Counted from the first letter of the stretch, positions 36,718 to 46,050 are shown. The stretch: DNA of 64,000 bases from Phyllobacterium pellucidum (GCF_013327855.1 NZ_JABUMX010000002.1:620001-684000); one strand, 5' to 3'. Notes: generated from the letters alone by a model not told the origin. Program-made: numbers and translations.

Positions 36718-37779
36718 TCAATCCATTTTGACCGGCTTGCGCTCAGGACCCTTGCGCTCGGCCGAAGCTGCCCAGAGATTGATATTGGCGTCGTTGGCGT
36801 AGCTGTCGATTTCCGCGAGCTCCGCATCGCTGAACTCGAGATTGTCCAGCGCCTTGACGCAATCGACGACCTGCTGCGGCTTGCTCGCCCCGATCAGCGC
36901 CGTGGTAATACGTCCCTTGCGCAGAACCCACGCCAGCGCCATCTGCGCCAGCGTCTGCCCGCGCTTTGAAGCAATGGCGTTGAGCGCGCTTATGTTCTTG
37001 AGATTGCGGTCACTCAAAAATTCCGGATTGAGGGATTTGCCCTGCGCAGCGCGGCTCTCCTCAGGAACGCCCTTCAGATATTTGTCGGTCAGCATGCCCT
37101 GCGCCAGCGGCGAAAAGACGATGGACCCGATGCCAAGTTCTTCGAGCGTGTCGATCAGGCCGTCATCTTCGATCCAGCGGTTGATCATCGAATAGCTCGG
37201 CTGGTGGATGAGGCACGGCGTGCCAAGCTCTTCGAGGATGGCCTCCGCCTCGCGCGTGCGCTTCGAATTGTACGAGGAAAGACCGACATATTGCGCGCGC
37301 CCGGACCGGACAATGTGATCGAGCGCCATCATCGTTTCTTCGAGCGGCGTATCCGGATCGAAACGGTGCGAATAGAAGATATCGACATAGTCGAGACCGA
37401 GGCGCTTGAGGCTCTGGTCGCAGCTCGCGATGATGTATTTGCGGCTGCCCCACTCGCCGTAGGGACCGGGCCACATATTGTAGCCGGCCTTCGAGGAAAT
37501 GATCAGCTCGTCCCGGTATCCCTTGAAATCGGTTCGCAAGATTTCGCCGAACGCTTCCTCAGCCGAGCCCGGAGGCGGTCCGTAATTATTGGCGAGGTCG
37601 AAATGGGTGATGCCGAGATCGAAGGCTTGACGGCAGATCGCCTGCTTAAGCTGATGCGGGGTGTCGTTGCCGAAATTGTGCCACAGGCCGAGCGAAATGG
37701 CCGGCAGCCGCAGACCGCTCTTGCCGCAGCGATTATATTTCATCGTGTCGTAGCGCTTGGTATCCGGTGTCCAGCCCAT
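36718..37779 (-). CDS. Aldo-keto reductase, L-glyceraldehyde-3-phosphate reductase (YghZ) type
   Basis: The 353-residue protein is a NADPH-dependent TIM-barrel reductase: the catalytic Asp in THFDLANNYGPPPGSAEEAFG, Tyr in the NNYG segment, Lys in SSKAG and His in FYSHRFDP form the AKR tetrad. Similarity over the length to YghZ suggests stereospecific reduction of L-glyceraldehyde 3-phosphate or other toxic aldehydes. The start was set at 37779 (MGWTPDTKRY), preceded by GGAC at suitable distance, rather than 28 codons upstream. It probably has its own promoter. Confidence 0.87.
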   Translation of the reverse strand: MGWTPDTKRYDTMKYNRCGKSGLRLPAISLGLWHNFGNDTPHQLKQAICRQAFDLGITHFDLANNYGPPPGSAEEAFGEILRTDFKGYRDELIISSKAGYNMWPGPYGEWGSRKYIIASCDQSLKRLGLDYVDIFYSHRFDPDTPLEETMMALDHIVRSGRAQYVGLSSYNSKRTREAEAILEELGTPCLIHQPSYSMINRWIEDDGLIDTLEELGIGSIVFSPLAQGMLTDKYLKGVPEESRAAQGKSLNPEFLSDRNLKNISALNAIASKRGQTLAQMALAWVLRKGRITTALIGASKPQQVVDCVKALDNLEFSDAELAEIDSYANDANINLWAASAERKGPERKPVKMD

Positions 37780-37926
37780 CGTCGTCGTCCTGCCCTGAAG
37801 TATTGCAACTCGCGCGTGATTCCGCGCGAGCCGGACTATGGCGCAATACCCCATCGATGTCATGGCCGGATTTGGTGCCCCTACCGCCCAAAGCGCAATT
37901 TTCGGGCTACGGCCCGGCCCGGAGTC

Positions 37927-38928
37927 TCAGCCCTTGATGGCCTGCCCGTCATTGTCGAAACGATAGGTGCGGCCCGGCATCGGCGTCGCAAACAACGTGC
38001 TATCGACCTCATACTGGTGCTCGCCGAAGAGGCGTACCGTCAGTGGACCGAAATCGGTCTGAAGGTAGATGATCGTATCGGCGCCGAGATGCTCGACATG
38101 GATGACCGAGCCTTTCCATTCGCCGGATGTCTTGCTGACATCGATATGTTCGGGCCTTACGCCGATTGTCCTGGCGCCGCTCTGTCCAAGTTTGGTGGCA
38201 TCGATAAGGTTCATCTGGGGCGAACCTATGAAGCCGGCAACGAAAATCGTCTGCGGCGCATTGTAGAGTTCCATCGGCGAGCCGACCTGCTCGATCCTGC
38301 CCTTGTTGAGGACCACGATCTTGTCGGCAAGGGTCATCGCCTCAACCTGATCATGCGTCACATAGATCATGGTCGCCTTGAGCTGGCGATGCAGGCGCGC
38401 GATTTCGAGGCGCGTGTTCACCCGGAGCGCCGCATCAAGGTTGGAAAGCGGCTCATCGAAGAGGAACAGCTCCGGCTCGCGAACGATCGCGCGGCCGATG
38501 GCGACGCGCTGGCGCTGACCGCCCGAAAGCTCTGCCGGGCGCCGCTCCAGATAATCGTCGAGGGAAAGCATCGATGACGCGATCTTGGTGCGTTCCTTGA
38601 TCTCTTCGGCCGGCTTGCCTGCCTGCTTCAGCCCGAGACCCATATTGTCCCGTACCGAAAGGTGCGGATAGAGCGCATAGGTCTGGAACACCATGGCGAT
38701 GCCGCGCTTGGCGGGCGGCGTGTTGTTGACCTTCTTGCCGTCGATCAGAATATCGCCGGAGGTCGCGTCTTCGAGGCCGGCGATGACCCGCAGCAAGGTG
38801 GACTTGCCGCAGCCCGAGGGGCCGACAAATATGACGAACTCACCGTCCGCAACCTCAAGGTCGATGCCCTTAAGGACGTCGACCTGGCCGAACGACTTGC
38901 GGATATTCTCAATCTTCAAAGAACCCAA
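37927..38928 (-). CDS. Sugar ABC importer ATPase (UgpC/MalK family)
   Basis: The 333-residue ATPase has Walker [10 protein letters not shown], signature LSGGQRQR, Walker [14 protein letters not shown], the switch His in VTHD, and a shortened C-terminal TOBE region from about 235 (GVRPEHID). It energises the two permeases encoded upstream. It is the last gene of the minus-strand operon that starts at murQ, 28 bases after the oxidoreductase gene. Substrate is inferred to be an amino sugar from the neighbours. Confidence 0.9.
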   Translation of the reverse strand: MGSLKIENIRKSFGQVDVLKGIDLEVADGEFVIFVGPSGCGKSTLLRVIAGLEDATSGDILIDGKKVNNTPPAKRGIAMVFQTYALYPHLSVRDNMGLGLKQAGKPAEEIKERTKIASSMLSLDDYLERRPAELSGGQRQRVAIGRAIVREPELFLFDEPLSNLDAALRVNTRLEIARLHRQLKATMIYVTHDQVEAMTLADKIVVLNKGRIEQVGSPMELYNAPQTIFVAGFIGSPQMNLIDATKLGQSGARTIGVRPEHIDVSKTSGEWKGSVIHVEHLGADTIIYLQTDFGPLTVRLFGEHQYEVDSTLFATPMPGRTYRFDNDGQAIKG

Positions 38929-38956
38929 TGTCTTGTTCCCGTTCGTTGATTCTAAA

Positions 38957-40018
38957 TTATAGCTTTACCGGCCTGCCGGTCCGCACGCTTTCATCCGCAG
39001 CAAGGCAGACGCTCAGCGAGCGCACGGCGTCACGCATGTGCCGGTCGAGGTCGAGATTTTCGCGGATTGCTTTCAGCACGAAGGCCTGCTCGAGATCGCA
39101 GAGTTCCTGGTGCCCGGGTTCCCCGGCCATGTTCAGAAGCTCGTCGGGCGCGGCAAAGCGGCCGTCCTTGCCGGTCTTTGCCGAATGCAGCTTGATGGTC
39201 GAAGTCTTCGTATGCGAGTCGATATCGTCGGACTTGGCGTTCTGGTCCATGACGATCGAAACACAGCCATTCGGCGATATCACATCCTTCACGAAGAAGG
39301 CCGTCTCCGACATCATCGGACCCCACCCGGCCTCGTACCAGCCCACCGACCTGTCATCAAACAGCACTTGCAGATGGCCGTAATTATACATTCCGGCATC
39401 GATCTCATCGGAGAGCCGCACGCCCATGCCGCGCACCTCCGTCGGCGTTGCATCGGTAATCTGCAGCATCACGTCGAGATAGTGCACGCCGCAATCGACG
39501 ATGGGCGACGTCGTCTTCATCAGCGACTTATGGGTTTCCCACGTCGTGCCCGACGATTGCTGGTTGAGGTTCATGCGAAAAACGTAGGGCCCGCCAAGCT
39601 TGCGTGCCTCGCCGATCAATCGCATCCATGACGGATGGTGGCGCAGGATATAACCGATCACCAGCTTGCGGCCGTATTGCTTCGCCGCTGCTACGACCCG
39701 TTCCGCGTCAGCTACCGTTGTCGCGAGCGGCTTTTCGACAAAGACGTCAGCCCCTGCCGCCATGGCCGCAACCGCATAGTCGGCATGGCTGTCGGAATAG
39801 GTATTGATCGATACGAGATCCGGCTTGAGGTCGGCTAGAGCAGTCTCGAAGGACGGATGGATCGTGTAGGAAGCGAGTTCCTCCGGCAACGGGACGACAG
39901 ACCGGTTTACCAGGCCGACGATCTCGAAGCCGGGATTGTTGTGATAGGCGAGCGCATGGCTGCGGCCCATATTGCCGAGGCCGGCAACGAGCACACGAAT
40001 TGGCTTTTCTGTCGTCAT
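38957..40018 (-). CDS. Gfo/Idh/MocA-family oxidoreductase
   Basis: The 353-residue protein has an N-terminal Rossmann domain with VLVAGLGNMGRSH and the EKPLATT motif near residue 95, whose Lys is catalytic in the family, and a C-terminal substrate domain containing DCGVHYLD. It would oxidise or epimerise a sugar with NAD(P). It sits between permease and ATPase genes, overlapping the permease stop by four bases, so it belongs to the same transport and catabolic operon. Its role on a murein-derived sugar, for example lactyl or anhydro forms, is speculative. Confidence 0.85.
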   Translation of the reverse strand: MTTEKPIRVLVAGLGNMGRSHALAYHNNPGFEIVGLVNRSVVPLPEELASYTIHPSFETALADLKPDLVSINTYSDSHADYAVAAMAAGADVFVEKPLATTVADAERVVAAAKQYGRKLVIGYILRHHPSWMRLIGEARKLGGPYVFRMNLNQQSSGTTWETHKSLMKTTSPIVDCGVHYLDVMLQITDATPTEVRGMGVRLSDEIDAGMYNYGHLQVLFDDRSVGWYEAGWGPMMSETAFFVKDVISPNGCVSIVMDQNAKSDDIDSHTKTSTIKLHSAKTGKDGRFAAPDELLNMAGEPGHQELCDLEQAFVLKAIRENLDLDRHMRDAVRSLSVCLAADESVRTGRPVKL

Positions 40019-40854
40019 TTGACGGCTCCCGACGTGATGCCGCGGATCAGCTGCCGCGAGAAGATGAGATAGAGGACCAGCACCGGCACGATCGCCAGCG
40101 TAAGGGCGGCAAGAACAGCGTTCCAGTTGGTCACGAACTGGCCGATGAACACCTGCGATCCAAGCGTGACTGTCTTCGTCGCATCGCTTGGCGCCAGGAT
40201 GAGCGGGAACCAGAGATCGTTCCAGATCGGAATCATCGTGAAGACGGCCACCGTTGCCATTGCGGGCTTAACCAGCGGCAACACCAGACGAAAGAAGATC
40301 GAATACTCCGAAAGACCATCGATACGGCCGGCATTCTTCAGATCGTCGGAGACGGTCCGCATGAACTCGTTGAGGATGAACACTGCAAGCGGCAGGCCCT
40401 GGGCTGTATAGACAAGTATGAGCGCTGTCAGCGTGTTGACGAGGCCCGCCGCGACCATGCCCTGCAGGATCGCGACCGTTCCAAGGCGGATTGGGATCAT
40501 GATTCCGAGTGCAAGGTAGAGGCCCATGAGCGTATTGCCCTTGAAGCGATACTCGGAGAGGGCGAAAGCCGCCATCGCGCCAAAGAGCAGCACGAAGAAG
40601 ATCGATACGGCTGTGACGATGAAGCTGTTCTGGAAATAGAGGACGAAGTCGCCCTGGGTCAACACCGTATTATAACCGATGAGACTGAACGTTGACGGTG
40701 TCGGGATCGCAAGCGGGTCGCGGAAGATCGAGGCCCGGTCCTTGAAGGAGTTGATGACGACAAGGAACACCGGAAACAGCGCGATAAGCGTATAGGCTCC
40801 GAGTGCGAGATGGACGAGGCCCGTGCGAAGCGGCGATGCGGTTGGTTTTGCCAT
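40015..40854 (-). CDS. Sugar ABC importer permease (MalG type)
   Basis: The 279-residue protein has six membrane segments and the EAA loop NAGRIDGLSEYSIFFRLVLPLVKPA that contacts the ATPase. It pairs with the permease at 40868-41818. An N-terminal Ser/Thr-rich tail precedes the first helix. The order binding protein, MalF-type, MalG-type, oxidoreductase, ATPase is a normal arrangement of the family in rhizobia. Confidence 0.9.
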   Translation of the reverse strand: MAKPTASPLRTGLVHLALGAYTLIALFPVFLVVINSFKDRASIFRDPLAIPTPSTFSLIGYNTVLTQGDFVLYFQNSFIVTAVSIFFVLLFGAMAAFALSEYRFKGNTLMGLYLALGIMIPIRLGTVAILQGMVAAGLVNTLTALILVYTAQGLPLAVFILNEFMRTVSDDLKNAGRIDGLSEYSIFFRLVLPLVKPAMATVAVFTMIPIWNDLWFPLILAPSDATKTVTLGSQVFIGQFVTNWNAVLAALTLAIVPVLVLYLIFSRQLIRGITSGAVK

Positions 40855-40867
40855 TTTGGTGCCTCAC

Positions 40868-41818
40868 TTAGAACTGGTACCGGCGCATGCGCCGCTGGAT
40901 GGCAAAGAGGTAGAGGCAAACGCCCGTGAGGATGATGAGGAACATCACTGTCGCAATCGTCGCGCCCATGGACTTGTCACCGATCTGCAGCTGGAAGCCG
41001 AAGAAGGTGCGGTAAAGCAAAGTGCCCAGAATATCCGTCGAACCGTCAGGACCCGCCAGCGCGCCCTGAACCGTGTAAACGAGATCGAACGCATTGAAAT
41101 TGCCGACAAAGGTCAGGATCGAAATGATGCCGATCGACGGCAGGATCAACGGCAGCTTGATCTTCCAGAACTGGCTCCAGCCTGTAACGCCATCGCATTC
41201 CGCAGCTTCGAGAACTTCATCGGGAATATTCAGCATCGCCGCGTATATCAGCATCATCGGTATGCCGACATATTGCCAGACGGAGATCAGCGAGACGGCG
41301 ATAAGCGCCGTGCCGGGCTTGCCGAGCCAGGGCGAGAAGATCGACTTCAAACCGACGAGATCGAGGAGAAATGGCGATACGCCCCAGATCGGCGACAGGA
41401 TTAGCTTCCAGATAAAACCGACGATGACGAAGGAGAGCAGCGTCGGCAGGAACATTGCCGTTCGGTAGAAAGCGCCAAAACGCAGCTTCGGCACCGAGAG
41501 CAGTGCCGCAAGGGCGACGCCGATCGGATTTTGCACGATCATGTGGATCAGGAAGAAGACGAAATTGTTGCGCAGCGCGTTCCAGAAGCTCGCAGCCCAG
41601 CGTGGGTCGCCGAAGAGCACATTGAAATTGCCGAGACCGACGAAAACGCTCTGACCATCTTTCACATTGAAGAGCGACAGCCGCAGCGTCTCGATGAGCG
41701 GCAGGATCATGATGGCGGTATAGACGAGCGCCGCCGGCGCCAGGAACACCAGAATGTGCCAGCGCCGCGGCCGCCTGTCGGCGCCCCGATCAACGATTGC
41801 TTGTTCGACTGTGCTCAT
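40868..41818 (-). CDS. Sugar ABC importer permease (MalF type)
   Basis: The 316-residue protein starts with a basic stretch, then LVFLAPAALVYTAIMILPLIETLRLS, the first helix, and has six membrane segments. The EAA loop EAAECDGVTGWSQFWKIKLPLILPS is intact. It lies 145 bases after the binding-protein gene; an attenuator-like hairpin lies in that gap, so the permease genes are expressed less than the binding protein. Confidence 0.9.
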   Translation of the reverse strand: MSTVEQAIVDRGADRRPRRWHILVFLAPAALVYTAIMILPLIETLRLSLFNVKDGQSVFVGLGNFNVLFGDPRWAASFWNALRNNFVFFLIHMIVQNPIGVALAALLSVPKLRFGAFYRTAMFLPTLLSFVIVGFIWKLILSPIWGVSPFLLDLVGLKSIFSPWLGKPGTALIAVSLISVWQYVGIPMMLIYAAMLNIPDEVLEAAECDGVTGWSQFWKIKLPLILPSIGIISILTFVGNFNAFDLVYTVQGALAGPDGSTDILGTLLYRTFFGFQLQIGDKSMGATIATVMFLIILTGVCLYLFAIQRRMRRYQF

Positions 41819-41921
41819 TAAATCAGAGTCCCCTGATATTCTTGGTCACGACTTTTGCGGCGCATGACGGCCGTTCAAACGGATGATAGCGCAAGAAACG
41901 CCCGATGTTCCGATAAAGAAA

Positions 41922-41954
41922 TAGCCGGAGCCTCCTTCACGGACGCTCCGGCTA
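41922..41954 (-). terminator. Stem-loop between binding-protein and permease genes
   Basis: On the minus strand TAGCCGGAGC pairs with GCTCCGGCTA (10 bp, 13-base loop) and TTTCTTT follows. It is a partial terminator or mRNA-stabilising end, which would raise the binding-protein level relative to the permeases. Confidence 0.7.
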
Positions 41955-41963
41955 CCGTTTGTT

Positions 41964-43223
41964 TTACTTGGCCGGCTTGTACCAGCTGTCGAGACCGTCC
42001 TGCAGCTTCTTGGCGGCAGCTTCCGGCGTATCGGTGCCGTTGATCACGTTGGCCGATTCAACCCAGGTTTCGTTTTCGAGGTTCGGCGTGCCGCGCGACA
42101 GGATCTGATAGGTCGAGCGGATCGTCGGCTTGCACTTCTCGCGCCAGGATACGAACTCCTGCGCCAGCGGGTCCTGCATCTTCACCGCTGTCGAGTTCAG
42201 GCTGAAGAAGCCCGGCAGCGCATTGGCGTAGATTTCAGCGAATTCCGGCGAAGCGACCCATTCGAGGAACTTCTTGGATTCTTCAGGATGTGCGCTCTTG
42301 GCGTTGAGGCCGACACCGATATCGTTGTGGTCGGAGATGTAGCAAGCATCGCCGGCGTTCTTAACCGGCGGCGGGAATGCCCCCATCTTGAACTGGGCCT
42401 GCGTGTTGAACAGGCCGATCTCCCATGAGCCGGCCGGATAGATCGCAGCGCGGCCGAGCGTGAAGAGGTTCTGGCTGTCCGGATAGGTCTGGGCTTCGAA
42501 ACCGTCGCCGAGATAATCCTTCCACTTGGCAAGTACCTTGTAGGGCTCGACCCAATCCGCATCGGTCAGCTTTTCCTCGCCCTTGATCAGTTTGGCGCGG
42601 CCTTCTTCACCCTTCCAGTAGGTCGGTCCGATGTTCTGGTAGCCCATGGTCGCAGCTTCCCAGAGGTCCTTGGTGCCCATGGCCATTGGGATATACGTGC
42701 CGTCAGCCTTGATCTTGTCGAGCGCGGCGAAGAACTCTGCCTCGGTGGTCGGGATCGCAATGCCGAGCTTGTCGAATGCATCCTTGTTGTAGATAAAACC
42801 ATGGATAACCGAAGCCATCGGCACGCAGAAAGCGTCCTTGCCGTCATCGGTGGTCCATGCGGCCTTGGCGACATCCGAGAAGTTCTTCATGCCCGAGAGG
42901 TCGTTGAGGCTGGCAAGGTTGCCGCGCTTGAACTGCTCGAGCGACTTGTCGAACGGACGGCAGGTGATGATGTCGCCGGCGCTGCCCGCATCGAAGCGTG
43001 CGCCGAGAGCCGCGTCATATTCCGTCGGCGGCGTCGGCGCGAACTTGACCTTGATGCCGGGGTTCTTGGCTTCAAATGCCGGGATCAGTTTCTCCTGCCA
43101 GATGGCAAGATCGTCGGTGCGCCAGCTTTCGATCGTCAGCGTGGTGTCTGCGGCGTGGGCAAAACCGGCCGTAGCCAGGATGCTCGTCGCCATAAGCAGT
43201 GATTTTAAAGTCGTGCTTCCCAT
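41964..43223 (-). CDS. Sugar ABC importer periplasmic binding protein
   Basis: The 419-residue protein (family 1 solute-binding fold) has a signal peptide ending at FAHA-ADTT. LTIESWRTDDLAIWQEKLIPAFEAKNPGIKVKF opens the mature part. The start at 43223 follows AGGAG at seven bases; the frame is open six codons further. It is the second gene of the operon, after murQ. The ligand is inferred as MurNAc, GlcNAc or a short murein or chitin sugar from the pathway genes on both sides. Confidence 0.9.
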   Translation of the reverse strand: MGSTTLKSLLMATSILATAGFAHAADTTLTIESWRTDDLAIWQEKLIPAFEAKNPGIKVKFAPTPPTEYDAALGARFDAGSAGDIITCRPFDKSLEQFKRGNLASLNDLSGMKNFSDVAKAAWTTDDGKDAFCVPMASVIHGFIYNKDAFDKLGIAIPTTEAEFFAALDKIKADGTYIPMAMGTKDLWEAATMGYQNIGPTYWKGEEGRAKLIKGEEKLTDADWVEPYKVLAKWKDYLGDGFEAQTYPDSQNLFTLGRAAIYPAGSWEIGLFNTQAQFKMGAFPPPVKNAGDACYISDHNDIGVGLNAKSAHPEESKKFLEWVASPEFAEIYANALPGFFSLNSTAVKMQDPLAQEFVSWREKCKPTIRSTYQILSRGTPNLENETWVESANVINGTDTPEAAAKKLQDGLDSWYKPAK

Positions 43224-43259
43224 TTTAGTCTCCTGTTGCACCCCTTGCGAGCTGTGCCG

Positions 43260-44186
43260 TTAACGAGAGCCGAAGCTCTCCTTGAGGTCTTTACGACCAA
43301 TTTCCGAAAGCGACGGGCGAAGCCTCTGTTGATTGCTTTCGAGAATTTCCAATGCTTTTTGCGGACCTTCCGCACCGGCGGCGAGCAGAATTGCCGCCTT
43401 GACGGAGCCGCCGCTCGCTTCGAGCAGCCTGACCGCGTCGCCGCGTTCGCATCCCCCCACCGCAGCGACGATTGCCGCTGCGCGGTCGCGCAGCTTGTGA
43501 TTGTCGGCGGTAAGATTGACCATGTAGCCGTCATGGACATGGCCGAGATGGATCGCCATCAGGGTCGACAGTAGGTTGAGCGCAATCTTCTGTGCCGTGC
43601 CTGCGCCCATGCGCGTCGATCCGGCAACCATTTCCGGCGGGGTCTCCAGCGTGATCGCAATATCGGCCTTGTCGAACAGCGGGACGGCCGGATTGTTGGC
43701 AATGGCGATGACCGTCATCCCGCGTTGTTTGCCAGCTTCGATGGCAGCGAGCGCGTAGGGCGTGGTACCGCTCGCCGAGACTGCAATGAGGCAATCGCCC
43801 GCGCCAAGTCCGGCGGCGGCGATATCCGCGGTCGCCTGGCTGGTATCGTCCTCATAGGAACCGGCAAGACGACCAAGGCTGGCAATGCCGCCGGCAATAA
43901 GGATGACGATGCGTTCAGGGGATATCCCGTAGGTCCCGGGGATTTCGAGTGCATCCGCGAGCGCCATCAGGCCGGAACTGCCGGCGGCGGCATATGCCAG
44001 ACGACCACCCGATGCGAGTGTATGAGCGGCCAGAGTGGCGGCTTCGGCAATGGAGCCAAGCGCTTGCGATACCGAGGCGGCCGCCTCGATTTGCGCTTCA
44101 TGCAGCAATTCCAGAACATCTTCCGGCGAACGTTCGTCCAGCCCGAATGCCCTCTCATTGCGCTCCTCTGTGCGGGAAACTGCCAC
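43260..44186 (-). CDS. murQ: N-acetylmuramic acid 6-phosphate etherase
   Basis: MurQ cuts the lactyl ether of MurNAc-6-phosphate to give GlcNAc-6-phosphate and lactate. The 308-residue SIS-fold protein has GSSGLMALADALE (variant of the phosphosugar site), SASGTTPYAL, and the hallmark PEMVAGSTRMGAGTAQKIALNLLST. The start was set at the GTG at 44186 (VAVSRTEER), six bases after GAGGAG; a longer frame to 44240 has no ribosome site. It leads the minus-strand transport operon and is divergent from the kinase gene. Confidence 0.92.
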   Translation of the reverse strand: MAVSRTEERNERAFGLDERSPEDVLELLHEAQIEAAASVSQALGSIAEAATLAAHTLASGGRLAYAAAGSSGLMALADALEIPGTYGISPERIVILIAGGIASLGRLAGSYEDDTSQATADIAAAGLGAGDCLIAVSASGTTPYALAAIEAGKQRGMTVIAIANNPAVPLFDKADIAITLETPPEMVAGSTRMGAGTAQKIALNLLSTLMAIHLGHVHDGYMVNLTADNHKLRDRAAAIVAAVGGCERGDAVRLLEASGGSVKAAILLAAGAEGPQKALEILESNQQRLRPSLSEIGRKDLKESFGSR

Positions 44187-44221
44187 CACTCTCTCCTCGT
44201 TGTGATAAATAATGCCAAAAA

Positions 44222-44228
44222 AATACCA
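44222..44228. promoter_or_regulatory. AATACCA half-site near murQ start
   Basis: The reverse complement of the TGGTATT core found twice at 44344-44361. It lies about 36 bases before the murQ start, on the other side of the shared intergenic region, so one regulator could control both operons. Confidence 0.4.
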
Positions 44229-44340
44229 CTTGTCCAGCAAATCTTAAAAATTTTCTGTTCAGTCAAGTTTTTCGAGGTTTTTGTTCAATTCATTCAATGA
44301 TATATGGGAAATGTACAAAATGCACGAATTAACACTTGGC

Positions 44341-44361
44341 TATTGGTATTTTATTGGTATT
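44341..44361. promoter_or_regulatory. Tandem TATTGGTATT repeat, probable GntR operator
   Basis: TATTGGTATT at 44341-44350 repeats at 44352-44361, an 11-bp (one helical turn) spacing. It lies 24 bases before the kinase start in the divergent promoter region. The GntR/UTRA gene in the next operon is the likely binder. Confidence 0.5.
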
Positions 44362-44384
44362 CTACTCGTGGAGGACGGTGAAAC

Positions 44385-45272
44385 GTGAATTATCTCGTGG
44401 GAATCGATGGTGGTGGAACGAGCTGCAGGGCGGCGCTGGCCGATGCGGGCGGCCGGATTCTGGCCACGGGCAAAAGTGGTTCCGCCAATATCATGACCGA
44501 CATGAACACCGCCCGGCTTAATATACTCGGCGCAACCGAAGCTGCCTTCACGGCCGCCGGAGTGTCCACGTCACTTGTCGCTTCTGCGTCTGCTGTCCTG
44601 GGGCTCGCCGGTGCAAATGTCGGCGGCAATGGCGCTCAGCTCCAGGCAATGCTCCCCTTCAAGAACGCGCTGGTCTATTCCGACGGTGTCATTGCACTGC
44701 AGGGTGCGCTCGGCGATGCGGATGGGACGGTGGTCATTGTCGGCACCGGCTCGGTCTATGTCACCCGATCGGGAGAAGAGATACGTTTTGCTGGCGGATG
44801 GGGCTTCAAGGTCAGCGATCTTGGCGGTGGCGCGCGCCTCGGGCGCGACCTGCTGGAAGAGACATTGCTCGCCTATGACGGGTTTCACCCCTCCTCGGCG
44901 TTGACCGACGCAGTCATGCGCCGCTTCGGCGGCAATCCGCACCAGATCGTCCAGTTCGCCCATTCTGCAAGTCCGGGCGATTTCGGTACATTTGCACCGA
45001 TGCTGTTCGAATATGCTTCGCTGGACGATCCGGTTGCAGTCGCGCTGATCGGGCGCTCAGTCCGGAACATCGAAGAAGGTCTTGATGCAGTGATGCCATC
45101 GGACGACAGCCGCCTTTCCCTCCTCGGCGGGCTTGGCTCGCTCTACGGCCCACTGCTTTCACCACGTTACAAGGCCCGGCTGCAGGAGCCGCTCAATGAT
45201 CCCCTGACGGGCGCGGTCCAGCTCGCCGTGCATCACTTTTCCGGCGCAGGCGTGGAGCATATGCATGGCTGA
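44385..45272 (+). CDS. BadF-type N-acetylglucosamine / N-acetylmuramic acid kinase
   Basis: The 295-residue BadF/BadG/BcrA/BcrD-family ATPase has the actin-like phosphate loops LVGIDGGGTSCRA (near residue 4) and VVIVGTGSVYV (near 117), with LGGGARLGRDLLE following. Close relatives phosphorylate GlcNAc, and MurK of Clostridium, of this fold, phosphorylates both MurNAc and GlcNAc at O6. Beside murQ, a MurK-like role is the natural reading. The GTG start follows GGAGGA at nine bases. It overlaps gntR by eight bases. Confidence 0.87.
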   Translation: MNYLVGIDGGGTSCRAALADAGGRILATGKSGSANIMTDMNTARLNILGATEAAFTAAGVSTSLVASASAVLGLAGANVGGNGAQLQAMLPFKNALVYSDGVIALQGALGDADGTVVIVGTGSVYVTRSGEEIRFAGGWGFKVSDLGGGARLGRDLLEETLLAYDGFHPSSALTDAVMRRFGGNPHQIVQFAHSASPGDFGTFAPMLFEYASLDDPVAVALIGRSVRNIEEGLDAVMPSDDSRLSLLGGLGSLYGPLLSPRYKARLQEPLNDPLTGAVQLAVHHFSGAGVEHMHG

Positions 45273-46050
45273 CGGTCTGATTGACATTCTTCCTTCGCTC
45301 AACGAGCAGGCAAGCGGCGGCCCACTTTATGTAAAGCTGCAGCGCCTTATCGAGAACGCTGTTCGCGACGGCATGCTACGGCCCGGCGACGCCTTGCCGC
45401 CGGAGCGCGAACTCGCGGCGATGGCCGAGATTTCACGCGTGACGGTGCGCAAGGCCGTGCAGGGCCTCGTCAACAGCGGCCTGCTCGTGCAGCGGCATGG
45501 CTCGGGCACCTTCGTCGCACCGCGCTCGGCCCGTGTCGAGCAATCGCTGTCGCACCTTACCTCGTTCACAGAGGACATGGCCCGGCGCGGCATGGTGGTG
45601 CGCTCCACCTGGCTTGATCGCGGTATCTATGCGCCCTCGCCCGAGGAGATGGTCACGCTCGGACTTTCCTCGGGGGAAAAGGTAGCGCGGATCAGCCGTC
45701 TGCGCGTCGCCAACGACACGCCCATGGCCATCGAACGCGCTGCACTGTCCATCAACGTGCTGCCAAATCCCGAGTTGGTCACAGTCTCGCTCTATGCGGT
45801 GCTGGCCGAAGGGGGCAACCGCCCGGTGCGCGCCATCCAGCGCATTTCTGCGGCCATCTTGAAGGAAAATGATGCTACATTGCTCCAGGTTCCGGCCGGC
45901 TCCGCCAGCCTGAATATAGAGCGCATATCCTATCTGGAATCGGGCAAGGTCATCGAGTTCACCCGATCAATCTACCGTGCGGATGCCTATGAATTTGTGG
46001 CCGAGCTGAAGCTTGGCGACTCTTCCGAAATATCAGGAGCAGTGCTTTGA
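45265..46050 (+). CDS. GntR-family regulator with UTRA domain (NagR/NagQ type)
   Basis: The 261-residue protein has an N-terminal winged helix (about 18-85; LPPERELAAMAEISRVTVRKAVQGLVNSGLL) and a UTRA ligand domain with SLYAVLAEGG, RIS and EFTRSIYRADAYEFVAEL. UTRA domains of this subgroup bind phosphorylated amino sugars such as GlcN-6-P or GlcNAc-6-P, releasing DNA. It is encoded within the operon it probably controls, and the TGGTATT sites in the divergent promoter are candidates. Confidence 0.88.
   Translation: MADGLIDILPSLNEQASGGPLYVKLQRLIENAVRDGMLRPGDALPPERELAAMAEISRVTVRKAVQGLVNSGLLVQRHGSGTFVAPRSARVEQSLSHLTSFTEDMARRGMVVRSTWLDRGIYAPSPEEMVTLGLSSGEKVARISRLRVANDTPMAIERAALSINVLPNPELVTVSLYAVLAEGGNRPVRAIQRISAAILKENDATLLQVPAGSASLNIERISYLESGKVIEFTRSIYRADAYEFVAELKLGDSSEISGAVL

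Noticed and set aside
37204-38577. 457-codon plus-strand open frame over the aldo-keto reductase and ATPase genes
   Set aside because: Antisense to two conserved enzymes and Arg/Asp-rich with no domain.
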